NCBI GenBank assembly: GCA_030639035.1 | Contig: DAOWDM010000019.1 | Location: 1-15,830, forward strand | DNA from: Alphaproteobacteria bacterium | GTDB taxonomy: Bacteria > Pseudomonadota > Alphaproteobacteria > DAOWDM01 | DNA length: 15,830 nucleotides | Direction: 5' to 3' | Shown: piece after piece, positions 8,577 through 14,979 of the stretch | Layout of the letters: every line of letters begins with the position of its first letter | Position numbering within the stretch: the first letter of the stretch is position 1 | The notes under the pieces: generated by a model | Databases searched by the model: none | The model's input: only the letters and a program-made list of their open reading frames with translations | What the model was told of the DNA's origin: nothing | Made by a program: the position numbers and the translations under genes

Positions 8577-10276
8577 TGTCTATTGCCTCTCTGCCTGCCG
8601 TATCGTTGTTTTAGATAACGCCGTCTGATTTTTTCTCGTAGTAAAGCTGAAGGGTCATCAGGGATTCTGCTTAGTTTTTGCTTATCCGCCTGTTCGTCTT
8701 CTGAAAGTTTTTTTTGTGGCTGAGCTTGTTGTTCTTCTTTTTGTTCAGTTTTTTCTTTTTGTTCAGCTTGTTCTTGTTTAGCCTGCTGTTTCTTTTCTTC
8801 TTCTTTTTGCTTTTCTTTTTCAGACTGTTTTTGTTTGTCTTGGTTTTGCTTATCCTGTTTTTGTTTGTCTTGTTTCTTATCTTGATTTTGCTGCTGTTTT
8901 TTTTGTTCTTCAAGCAGTTTCTTGACTATTTTACGATTAAATTTTGCATCTTCATGGTCAGGCTTTTTTTCAAGAACTTTATCATATGCAGAAATTGCTT
9001 TTTCATAATTTTTATTCAAAGCAAGTGCATTTCCAAGATTATAAGTCGCATCGATTCCTTTTACTTCTTCAAAAACTTTTGCAGATTCGTCGTATTTTTT
9101 AGCTTTGTAAAGGGCTGTACCTTTCCATGCTTTATTATTAAACAACTCGGCTGCTTTTATCGGATTGTTGTCTGCAAGAGCTTCTGCTCCTTGTCTGTCA
9201 GGTCTGCTCCATAAGTTTTCCCAAGTCCCTGCATAACAGTTTTCAGGAGTTGACAGCAACGTCAGAAAAACAACCGCCACAAGCCAGCCTTTGCGAAAAG
9301 CCAGCGGTGCAATTAAAACCAGAATTAGAACTAGCCACACTCCAACATCTTTCCATACATCGGCTTTCATCTCTGTTTTTTTCATTTCATTTGCGATTAG
9401 TTCAGAAGCCGTTGGCGGTCTTAATATGTCATCAATATCCTCATCACCTGTTGTAACAACGGCAAAACGCCCGTTTCCGACCTTTGCGAGCTGTTTTAAT
9501 TCAGATGTTTCCAGCTTGGAAATTACAGGAAAGCCATTGCTTCCTTTTATAAAACTGTTTCTGTATGGAACAGGAGCTCCCTCTGTTGTGCCTATTCCAA
9601 GCACTGATAAATGATGACCTGCTTTTGCTAGTTCTTTAGCCGAAAGCATGCTGTTTCCTTTGCTATCCCCTGCTTTAGCTGTTAGCAGAATCACTCTGCC
9701 TTTTGACGTTCCTGCCTGTGTGAGCAATTCCAACGCCTTGTCAATAGCTCTGTCAGGTCTGTTTCCATCGCTTGGCATAAGGTTGCTGTTTAATATCGGC
9801 AGCATGTTTGTAATGACTTTAATGTCATCGGTCAGAGGTGAAACTATATACGGCTCATTACTAAATACAATTAAGGCGGCCTGTCCTCCGTTTGTGCGTT
9901 TTAGTATGTCGTGAATTTTAAATCTTGCACGCTCCAATCTACTTGGTGAAACGTCTTTTGCGTCCATTGAAGCGGAAAGGTCAAAGGCTATTACCGTTGG
10001 AGTCTGTTCTTTAAAAACAGGCTGAGGAAACTGCTCCCATGTTGGACCTGCAAGAGCAAAAACGGCAATAATCCAGCCAAAAACAGCTAGAAAAACAGGA
10101 TGCAGGCTAGATTTTCCTATAGAACTGAAAAGCTGATGTTTTAAAAGATGAGTGTCGCAAACTTGATTCCATTCGTTTGCTTTTGTCATTGCTCTGCGGA
10201 TAATCCACGGCAGTAGAAACAAAAACATCAAGCCCCATAAGCACAAGGGGCGAAGGAAATGAAAATCAGGATTCAT
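8570..10276 (-). CDS. BatB/BatC fusion: membrane vWA domain plus TPR
   Basis: A 568-residue fusion of BatB (about 1-340) and BatC (about 341-568), an arrangement known in proteobacteria. Two N-terminal TM helices (about 11-27, 60-77) precede a periplasmic von Willebrand A domain, with TM helices at about 312-326 and 330-342. The BatC part begins 'TWENLWSRPDRQGAEALADN' and has about two TPR units (375-450), then a Lys/Gln/Glu/Asp-rich low-complexity stretch (about 455-525) and a basic C terminus. The vWA MIDAS has D99-L-S101-A-S103, but the usual LLTDG reads LLTAK (197-201), so the aspartate is missing; BatA next door keeps it. ATG 10276 was chosen because GGAGG lies 6 nt upstream and because it overlaps the batA stop as ATGA. 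An in-frame upstream ATG at 10324 is inside batA and less likely. Confidence 0.92.
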   Translation of the reverse strand: MNPDFHFLRPLCLWGLMFLFLLPWIIRRAMTKANEWNQVCDTHLLKHQLFSSIGKSSLHPVFLAVFGWIIAVFALAGPTWEQFPQPVFKEQTPTVIAFDLSASMDAKDVSPSRLERARFKIHDILKRTNGGQAALIVFSNEPYIVSPLTDDIKVITNMLPILNSNLMPSDGNRPDRAIDKALELLTQAGTSKGRVILLTAKAGDSKGNSMLSAKELAKAGHHLSVLGIGTTEGAPVPYRNSFIKGSNGFPVISKLETSELKQLAKVGNGRFAVVTTGDEDIDDILRPPTASELIANEMKKTEMKADVWKDVGVWLVLILVLIAPLAFRKGWLVAVVFLTLLSTPENCYAGTWENLWSRPDRQGAEALADNNPIKAAELFNNKAWKGTALYKAKKYDESAKVFEEVKGIDATYNLGNALALNKNYEKAISAYDKVLEKKPDHEDAKFNRKIVKKLLEEQKKQQQNQDKKQDKQKQDKQNQDKQKQSEKEKQKEEEKKQQAKQEQAEQKEKTEQKEEQQAQPQKKLSEDEQADKQKLSRIPDDPSALLREKIRRRYLKQRYGRQRGNRQW

Positions 10277-11286
10277 GCTTTCCTCCGAAGCGTTGGAAAC
10301 ACTGGCAAGCCAACATGTATCCACAATATTAACAGCCCCAATATCATAAATAAAAACAAAGGATAGTAGAAAAGTTCTTTTACAGGACGCAAGAAAACAT
10401 TTTCTCCTGAAACTGGTTCAAGCTTGTCTATTTGCTCGTATATATCTTTTAGTTCACGTGTGTTTTTTGCCCTGAAATATGCTCCGCCTGTTTTTGCAGC
10501 AATTTGCGTTAGAGTTTTCTCATCAAGGTCAATGGAGGGATTAACAACTCTTGTGCCAAATAATGTTCGGACTTTATATGCTCCAGAACCTACTCCAACA
10601 GTGTAGATTTTAATGTTATTTTTTGCAGCTATGTCCGCTGCTTCCAAAGGCTTCAACACCCCTGCTGTATTAGCTCCGTCCGTTAGTAATATAAGAACAT
10701 GCCCGTCGCTGTCTGTATCCTGCAAATATTTTACAGTCATTCCAATAGCATCACCAATGGCTGTAGCTTTTCCTGCAAGCCCTATTTCAGCTTCGTCCAG
10801 CAATTGCCGTACAGTTTTTCGGTCGAAAGTAAGAGGAGCTTGCAAATATGCTCTTTCTCCAAACAATACAAGCCCTATACGGTCGCCTTCACGCTTTTCA
10901 ATGAATTTATCAGCAACGTTTTTTATTACTTCAAGTCTGTTTATTCTACGCCTGCCGTCGACAAAATCAGTTTCTTCCATACTTAAAGACAGGTCTACAG
11001 CCATTACAATATTGCGACCTTTAGCAGCCGTTTTCTGCGGAATCCCTACCCATTGAGGACGAGCAGCTGCAAAAAGAAGAACTAGCCAAGCCAGCCACAT
11101 TATAAACAGCTTGCCTTTTTTACTATGACGAACAGTTTTCATACCATGAGGCAGGGAACTTACATCATTAAAAAAAGGAACTCTCAACGCATCATCATTC
11201 TCATTAGAAGCAGACGACAGCATACCCCTCACCAACAAAGGCAAAGGCACCAAAAGAAACATCTCTAACCACAAAAATTCAAACAT
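10273..11286 (-). CDS. batA: BatA, membrane-anchored vWA protein
   Basis: A 337-residue inner-membrane protein with two N-terminal TM helices (about 5-22 and 59-76), a vWA domain exposed to the periplasm, and a TM helix at about 307-325. The metal-ion-dependent adhesion site is complete: D98-L-S100-L-S102, Thr175 (GKATAIGDA) and D203 in LLTDGANTAG. 'GDRIGLVLFGERAYLQAPLT' is typical of BatA. The N terminus MFEFLW matches the family, but no clear Shine-Dalgarno precedes it (TTAGAG abuts the ATG). It is the first gene of batA > batB/C > batD. The moxR and DUF58 genes that often precede batA are not in the window. An inverted-repeat-bounded accessory segment begins 88 nt upstream, so the usual upstream genes may have been separated or lie elsewhere. 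Confidence 0.94.
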   Translation of the reverse strand: MFEFLWLEMFLLVPLPLLVRGMLSSASNENDDALRVPFFNDVSSLPHGMKTVRHSKKGKLFIMWLAWLVLLFAAARPQWVGIPQKTAAKGRNIVMAVDLSLSMEETDFVDGRRRINRLEVIKNVADKFIEKREGDRIGLVLFGERAYLQAPLTFDRKTVRQLLDEAEIGLAGKATAIGDAIGMTVKYLQDTDSDGHVLILLTDGANTAGVLKPLEAADIAAKNNIKIYTVGVGSGAYKVRTLFGTRVVNPSIDLDEKTLTQIAAKTGGAYFRAKNTRELKDIYEQIDKLEPVSGENVFLRPVKELFYYPLFLFMILGLLILWIHVGLPVFPTLRRKA

Positions 11287-11373
11287 CTCTAATATATAAT
11301 GAATATATGAATGTTTTTAAAGGCAGGAAGGGAAATTATTTTTTGCTGGTTTTTGTGGAACGTGATGAAAAAC

Positions 11374-11402
11374 CATAATTATGTATACTGTCCCCCGAAT
11401 TC
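11374..11402 (-). repeat. Left inverted repeat, 29 bp
   Basis: On the plus strand this reads CATAATTATGTATACTGTCC and then CCCGAATTC. Its reverse complement equals 12772-12800 except at one base. It lies between the batA start and the terminator-like hairpin downstream of the DUF1643 gene. Confidence 0.9.
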
Positions 11403-11422
11403 ATGGAAGAATAAACGCTATA

Positions 11423-11452
11423 AAAGCGACACTCGTTATAAAGTGTCGCTTT
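11423..11452 (-). terminator. Intrinsic terminator of the DUF1643 gene
   Basis: A perfect 11-bp stem, AAAGCGACACT / AGTGTCGCTTT, has an 8-nt loop and sits 14 nt past the gene's stop on the minus strand. The T-run is short (TTTTA, three of the Ts within the stem), so efficiency may be moderate. The structure is nearly symmetric and could also act on the plus strand. Confidence 0.7.
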
Positions 11453-11465
11453 GTAAATGTTATCA

Positions 11466-11927
11466 TTACCAAGTAACAGGCTTCAAATCTCCAGATAAGT
11501 ATAATGGGTGAGCAGGTTCACCTGATTCATTAAGTTTTAAGTAGTGTAAGTTAGGTAGCATATTTCTAATCTCCTCTGAACGACCATTAAAACTACCATC
11601 GTTACCCCAAGCAGCAACTACTACACCAGCACCATCAGAAAGCTTTTTTAACCAAACATCATTCTCATCGCCGATAGGATTACTCGCAAGTTTCAAGTCT
11701 TTTGGATCAGTTGCTCTATATGCGAACAAATTAGCCATACATAATCCACCATACCCCCACTCTTTAGCGTAATTTATACAACGATTGATAGTTGGATCAT
11801 CTTCCGTTTCATTCGCTTTTGATGGATTTAAACCAACAATCAAAGCATAAGGTTTCCTTTCGTCCCAAGTTCTCCATAGAGCATATCGGTATTCCCTACA
11901 TTTTGATAATTCTGCATTTTTAATCAT
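11466..11927 (-). CDS. DUF1643 family protein
   Basis: A 153-residue protein matching the DUF1643 pattern from memory: 'RYALWRTWDERKPYALIVGL', then NPSKANETEDDPTINRC, 'YGGLCMANLFAYRATDP', 'VVVAAWGNDGSFNGR' and a C-terminal 'HPLYLSGDLKPVTW'. The family has no established biochemical function; members are small soluble proteins scattered among bacteria and phage or plasmid DNA. It has no TM or signal segment, so it is probably cytosolic. The ATG at 11927 has GGAG 8 nt upstream (GGAGAAGAGAGTATG), a good ribosome site. It lies 94 nt downstream of the EexN-like gene on the same strand, followed by a terminator, all within the inverted-repeat-bounded segment. Full length for the family, with no sign of decay. 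Confidence 0.85.
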   Translation of the reverse strand: MIKNAELSKCREYRYALWRTWDERKPYALIVGLNPSKANETEDDPTINRCINYAKEWGYGGLCMANLFAYRATDPKDLKLASNPIGDENDVWLKKLSDGAGVVVAAWGNDGSFNGRSEEIRNMLPNLHYLKLNESGEPAHPLYLSGDLKPVTW

Positions 11928-12021
11928 ACTCTCTTCTCCTTTTCATAGTGGTATAAACTAGATGTTAAAATTAAGTCGTTGACACAAAATTCTGAACGAT
12001 CTCAGTCTAGTCGATAATGTA

Positions 12022-12609
12022 TCATAGAACTGGGGCGAATGAATCCGCATCTCTTATTTCCAAGTTTATTGCTGCACCAGAAACAGCCCTACATTCAAAC
12101 AGCTTATTTTTATCTAATTTCTTTTCTGCTTTGAATATTTTAGAATACCCTGAAGCTCCTAAATACTCTCCATCCCGTGGTAACGGTAACCCAGCTATTT
12201 TGTACAGTTCATCTCCACAATTGTTAAACATTTTTCGCAGTTCATCCCTATTATTAAAATAAAACTTAACTCTATCGTCAAGTTTCTTGCTATATTCTTT
12301 AGCGATTTTCTCTTCGACTTTCTCGCTTATGTAGCATAGCCTCTTATCCATTTCTAGACCAGAGCAGACTTTTTTCTTATACTCCGCAATATTTTTATCA
12401 CCAACATTTTGTCTTACACTCTCGACTTTACGGTCAATCGCAAGATTAGCATTGCAACACTCTGATGAATCCCATCCATCTAATGGATATTCACATGCAT
12501 AAACTTTTGCAACAGCCTCATCTTCGTTTTCTACGTAGTAATCTACGGACTTTGAACAACCCGCAAGCATAACAATTAAAACAATAGTAAAAGTACGAAA
12601 CCAACCCAT
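12022..12609 (-). CDS. EexN-like lipoprotein (putative entry-exclusion family)
   Basis: A 195-residue secreted lipoprotein. The signal segment 'FTIVLIVMLAGC' has a lipobox LAGC with the lipidated Cys at 18. The next stretch, SVDYYVENEDEAVAKVYAC, followed by a second pair of cysteines and CNANLAI, resembles the EexN motif (YY or WY, HPEE, Cys, then C-NA-A) of IncN-type entry-exclusion lipoproteins, which block redundant conjugative transfer. The remaining 130 residues are charged and helical, and the protein is longer than many EexN proteins. It has nine cysteines. Ribosome site GGGG lies 7 nt before the ATG, with a good promoter further upstream. No conjugation genes are in the window, so exclusion activity is inferred from similarity only. 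It could simply be a Cys-rich lipoprotein of other function. Confidence 0.72.
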   Translation of the reverse strand: MGWFRTFTIVLIVMLAGCSKSVDYYVENEDEAVAKVYACEYPLDGWDSSECCNANLAIDRKVESVRQNVGDKNIAEYKKKVCSGLEMDKRLCYISEKVEEKIAKEYSKKLDDRVKFYFNNRDELRKMFNNCGDELYKIAGLPLPRDGEYLGASGYSKIFKAEKKLDKNKLFECRAVSGAAINLEIRDADSFAPVL

Positions 12610-12642
12610 TACTTTTCCCCTTTTTTATATATGATAAATTAA

Positions 12643-12670
12643 AATATAATAGATAATTAAGTACCGTCAA
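12643..12670 (-). promoter_or_regulatory. Promoter of the EexN-like lipoprotein gene
   Basis: On the minus strand TTGACG (12670-12665), a 16-nt AT-rich spacer and TATATT (12648-12643) form a near-consensus sigma-70 promoter. Transcription would begin near 12636, leaving about a 27-nt leader with GGGG before the ATG at 12609. The promoter lies inside the inverted-repeat-bounded segment, just inside its repeat-rich right end. It probably also serves the DUF1643 gene. Confidence 0.65.
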
Positions 12671-12705
12671 GAAAATTGTGTCTCGGAATTCAGGGGACAA
12701 ATTCG

Positions 12706-12785
12706 AATTCGCAATTCCGGGGGAATTCCGAGAATTCGGGGGACAAATTCGCAATTCCGGGGGAATTCCGAGAATTCGGGGGACA
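12706..12785. repeat. Two perfect 40-bp tandem repeats
   Basis: 12706-12745 and 12746-12785 are identical, beginning AATTCGCAATTCCGGGGGAA and ending GAATTCGGGGGACA. A diverged partial copy precedes them (12686-12705, GAATTCAGGGGACAAATTCG). Each unit contains AATTCC-GGG-GGAATT. The last unit merges into the right inverted repeat, so the array looks like repeated copies of the element's end. GC-rich against its surroundings. Confidence 0.93.
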
Positions 12786-12800
12786 GTATACCTAATTATG
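12772..12800 (+). repeat. Right inverted repeat, 29 bp
   Basis: GAATTCGGGGGACAGTATAC followed by CTAATTATG. It matches the reverse complement of 11374-11402 with one difference (C at 12792 against A). It overlaps the tandem array on its left and runs directly into the second REP-like element on its right (shared bases near 12799-12800). Confidence 0.9.
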
Positions 12801-12886
12801 TCATTCTCAGCCCAGAGGGCTGGGAATCTAGAATGTTGATAAGTAAAAAAAGCTGGATACCCAAGCCTATGGCTTGAGTATGACGA
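12799..12886 (-). repeat. REP-like double-hairpin element, copy 2
   Basis: Read on the minus strand, this is the same element as 6655-6738. Hairpin A is ATACTCAAGCC / GGCTTGGGTAT (11 pairs, loop ATA, one T·G). Hairpin B is ATTC-C-CAGCCC / GGGCTG-A-GAAT with the same C·A mismatch. Flanks CTCGTC and the GAATGACA end are shared. Five consecutive inner pairs of hairpin A differ from copy 1 yet still pair. The rest of the gene-free stretch 12610-13075 holds the EexN promoter, the tandem repeats, a third hairpin at 12913-12940 and AT-rich DNA before the Sel1 gene. Confidence 0.75.
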
Positions 12887-12912
12887 GTGGTGGTGGTTTT
12901 AGAAGAAAGTAG

Positions 12913-12940
12913 ATCCTGAAACAAGTTCAGGATGACAATT
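12913..12940 (+). repeat. Single-hairpin REP-like module
   Basis: ATCCTGAA / TTCAGGAT, an 8-bp perfect stem with a 5-nt ACAAG loop, is followed by GACAATT. The GAT-GACAATT end matches the AAT-GACAATT end of the element at 6655-6738, suggesting a related single-unit form. It lies 26 nt from copy 2. Confidence 0.6.
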
Positions 12941-13075
12941 GGGGGGGGCTTTTAATTCCAAAGACTCTATACCCAACTTTCCCCATAAATGTTTTTAAGA
13001 GACTTTTACGTCAAGTCATATATATTATAGAGCTTCAAAATCTCTAGTTGAATATAAAATGACGCAGGAAAGTTT

Positions 13076-14146
13076 ATGATTAAAAACATTATTTCAGTTT
13101 TGCTGCTTTTTTCTGTGCTTATTGTTTTTTTCTCTGAAAAAGCGGTTGCTTTTGAGCCTTTTCTTGAAGCTTCAGCTCAAGCAAACAGGTTTGTGAAATT
13201 TGCTAAGTATTTTTGGAAAAGTGATTCCATGCTTTTTGCTGAAAAGTATTCAGTAGCTCTAAAAGAACAAAATTGCCCTGAAATGCTGAATATTCTTGAG
13301 GAATGGAAACAGAATACAAAATATAATTTCATTCCGTATTGTTTTCTTGGTGATTATTATGAAACAGGTAGTTGTGTTGATAAAAATCCTAAAAAAGCAT
13401 TTGAAATATACCATGAAGCAGCAGTTAAAGGAGGCACAAAAGCTTCAATCGTTATTGCTGATTATTATAAAAAAGGGTTTGGAGTTAAAAAAGATTTGAA
13501 AAAATCTGATGAATGGTTAGATATGGCTGTGTATAGGCGAGGCTCTTTATGCAGAGAAAAACAGCTTTATATTTTCGAAGGCTTCTCTGATTCGTTTCCC
13601 ACGCAGTTAGATGAAAAAATTAAAAGAGTCGACTTGATTAAAAGCAGTGGCTCATGGGCACAGTATTTAACAGGCATTAATCTTCTTGAGGGTAAAAACG
13701 GTTTTTCAAAAGATCCTATTTCAGCTTGTTATTGGCTTAGAATGGCAGATAAGAATGGGGAACCGCTTGGTTTATATAAACTTTCTAAAATGCTTGACCG
13801 CCTGATATTTCCAAAAAGATTTGCTTCATTGATTTATCTTGCCGAGGCGGCAACAGATGGACTTAGCAAAGCACAAAAAGAAGTCGGATTACTAACGCTT
13901 GAAGGCAAAGGATATGAGCAGAATTACAAACGTGCATATGGCTGGCTTTTACTAGCTAAAAAGAACGGAGAAGACACGGAAAAATATTTAAAACAAATTG
14001 AAAAAGAACACAAAGAAGATGCAGAAATGGCTATTTTTTCATTACGCTATTATAAACCTTTTTACACTATCCAAAAAAACATCGAAATAACAACCTATTT
14101 CTGCGTTGACTTTCACCAATTTAATTATGTTCCATCAGGGAAATAA
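13076..14146 (+). CDS. Secreted Sel1-like repeat protein
   Basis: A 356-residue protein with an N-terminal signal peptide (about 1-25, hydrophobic 'IISVLLLFSVLIVFF', probable cleavage after KAVA), so it is probably periplasmic. Sel1-type TPR-like repeats occur at about 85-118 ('CFLGDYYETGS' with 'AFEIYHEAAVKG'), 122-154, 193-226 ('SACYWLRMADKNGEP') and 264-297 ('AQKEVGLLTLEGKGYEQNYKRAYGWLLLAKKNG'). Such repeats bind protein partners, and I see no catalytic motif. AGGA lies 6 nt upstream of the ATG. Its last 22 nt overlap the 3' end of the opposing MuF-like gene. Sel1 proteins serve in envelope homeostasis and, in some systems, as immunity proteins for secreted effectors; which applies here is open. 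Confidence 0.85.
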   Translation: MIKNIISVLLLFSVLIVFFSEKAVAFEPFLEASAQANRFVKFAKYFWKSDSMLFAEKYSVALKEQNCPEMLNILEEWKQNTKYNFIPYCFLGDYYETGSCVDKNPKKAFEIYHEAAVKGGTKASIVIADYYKKGFGVKKDLKKSDEWLDMAVYRRGSLCREKQLYIFEGFSDSFPTQLDEKIKRVDLIKSSGSWAQYLTGINLLEGKNGFSKDPISACYWLRMADKNGEPLGLYKLSKMLDRLIFPKRFASLIYLAEAATDGLSKAQKEVGLLTLEGKGYEQNYKRAYGWLLLAKKNGEDTEKYLKQIEKEHKEDAEMAIFSLRYYKPFYTIQKNIEITTYFCVDFHQFNYVPSGK

Positions 14147-14979
14147 ACACTGCAATTGTTTTTATTATATTTTTCTATTGCTTCTAAAAGTTCGGTATTT
14201 ATTTTTTCATACCTTTTATATGCTATTTTTCTTAAGTTTTCGATTATTGTCATTTCTTTTATGATTTTATCAATCGCTTGGTTTATTTTAGAAATATCAT
14301 GAACATCTGTTACTACCGATGAAGCACAGCCACTAACTGCACCAGAAACACCTCTTTTAGCTCCTGTAAAAGCTCCTCCAATGCAACCTGCAATTACTTT
14401 TCCTATTTGCGGCTTTCGTTTTTGTCTTAATTTTTCAATCTCTTTTACTAAAGCAATAGATTCTGCATTAAGTTTTTCTAACCTATCTATAACAAGTTTA
14501 AGACTTTCTTTTAAATTCTTAATTCGAACATATAACACTTGGCATTCATTCTCGCTCCCAACAGGCTCTGCTTCGCATCGGCAGTTGTAGGCTTCTCCTG
14601 GGTGTCCTCCTTCTGGCGGGTTATCCCATGAAAATATTTTGCCTTCTCTTTCGGCATGGCTTGAGCGGACTTTGTTGTCGCTTTTAGTTCTCCAAATATA
14701 TGCTTGGGTTTTTACATCGCTTCCTTCTGATGAATTACGGTTCATAGATTTAACAGTTTCTCCTGAATGTTTCATATATCCGTCAACTGTTAAGCCGTTA
14801 TCATGTTGATAAGATTTTATTCCTACAATCATTTGCTGATCTGGATAAACAGTCATGCCGTATTTTGGAACATCATAATATCCAAGCGAATTTAATATAG
14901 TTTTTACAGACATTACATCGTCAAGGTTCATATTATAACCATCGCCTATTGTGGATTTTATGTTAAAAGAAGCCATCAT
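14125..14979 (-). CDS. Peptidoglycan-binding-like domain fused to a phage Mu gpF-like motif
   Basis: A 284-residue protein of unusual make-up. Residues about 14-80 ('DDVMSVKTILNSLGYYDVP', 'IVGIKSYQHDNGLTVDGYMK', GET) match the repeat-like PG-binding fold common in alphaproteobacteria. Residues 94-138 ('YIWRTKSDNKVRSSHAEREG', KIFSWDNPPEGGHPGEAYNCRCEAEP) match the C-terminal motif of Mu gpF-like minor head proteins: W/R..H, DG/EG, GHPG and CRC. A coiled coil follows (about 145-190), then a small-residue-rich segment ('VIAGCIGGAFTGAKRGVSGA', 195-220) that could insert in a membrane, and a second helix pair. It has no signal peptide. MuF motifs also occur in polymorphic toxins, so it may be a phage remnant or an effector. 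Start 14979 has GAGAG upstream; 14976 is an equally possible ATG. Confidence 0.8.
   Translation of the reverse strand: MMASFNIKSTIGDGYNMNLDDVMSVKTILNSLGYYDVPKYGMTVYPDQQMIVGIKSYQHDNGLTVDGYMKHSGETVKSMNRNSSEGSDVKTQAYIWRTKSDNKVRSSHAEREGKIFSWDNPPEGGHPGEAYNCRCEAEPVGSENECQVLYVRIKNLKESLKLVIDRLEKLNAESIALVKEIEKLRQKRKPQIGKVIAGCIGGAFTGAKRGVSGAVSGCASSVVTDVHDISKINQAIDKIIKEMTIIENLRKIAYKRYEKINTELLEAIEKYNKNNCSVYFPDGT

Larger units (their letters stand above)
11374..12800. mobile_element. Candidate non-autonomous element bounded by 29-bp inverted repeats
   Basis: The 29-bp ends at 11374-11402 and 12772-12800 are inverted repeats identical at 28 of 29 positions; their shared core is GAATTCGGGGGACAGTATAC. The 1427-bp interior carries two genes on the minus strand (DUF1643 and an EexN-like lipoprotein) of kinds common on mobile DNA, but no transposase or recombinase. 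No target-site duplication is evident. From memory, similar GGGGACAGTATAC-type ends occur near REP-associated tyrosine transposase genes; I cannot verify that here. The alternative is two independent insertions of a short dispersed repeat in opposite orientation. Confidence 0.5.

Noticed and set aside
8671..8913. 80-codon Lys/Asn-rich minus-strand ORF
   Set aside because: It is another frame of the low-complexity part of batB/C.
8714..9214. 166-codon plus-strand ORF opposite batB/C, nearly all Phe and Leu
   Set aside because: It is the antisense of the Lys/Gln/Glu-rich low-complexity region of BatC.
11979..11984. Consensus TTGACA on the plus strand between the DUF1643 and EexN-like genes
   Set aside because: No -10 box lies 16-18 nt downstream (GATAAT is 28 nt away) and no plus-strand gene follows.
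2347..12019. 14-bp identical stretch TCTAGTCGATAATG at 2347-2360 and 12006-12019
   Set aside because: A single 14-bp match is roughly expected by chance in a 16-kb AT-rich window, and the flanks do not match.
12518..12754. 78-codon minus-strand ORF across the tandem repeats
   Set aside because: It begins in the repeat array and runs through the promoter and out of frame into the lipoprotein gene.
12706..12785. Possible CRISPR array
   Set aside because: The copies are directly adjacent, with no unique spacers, and number only two and a half.
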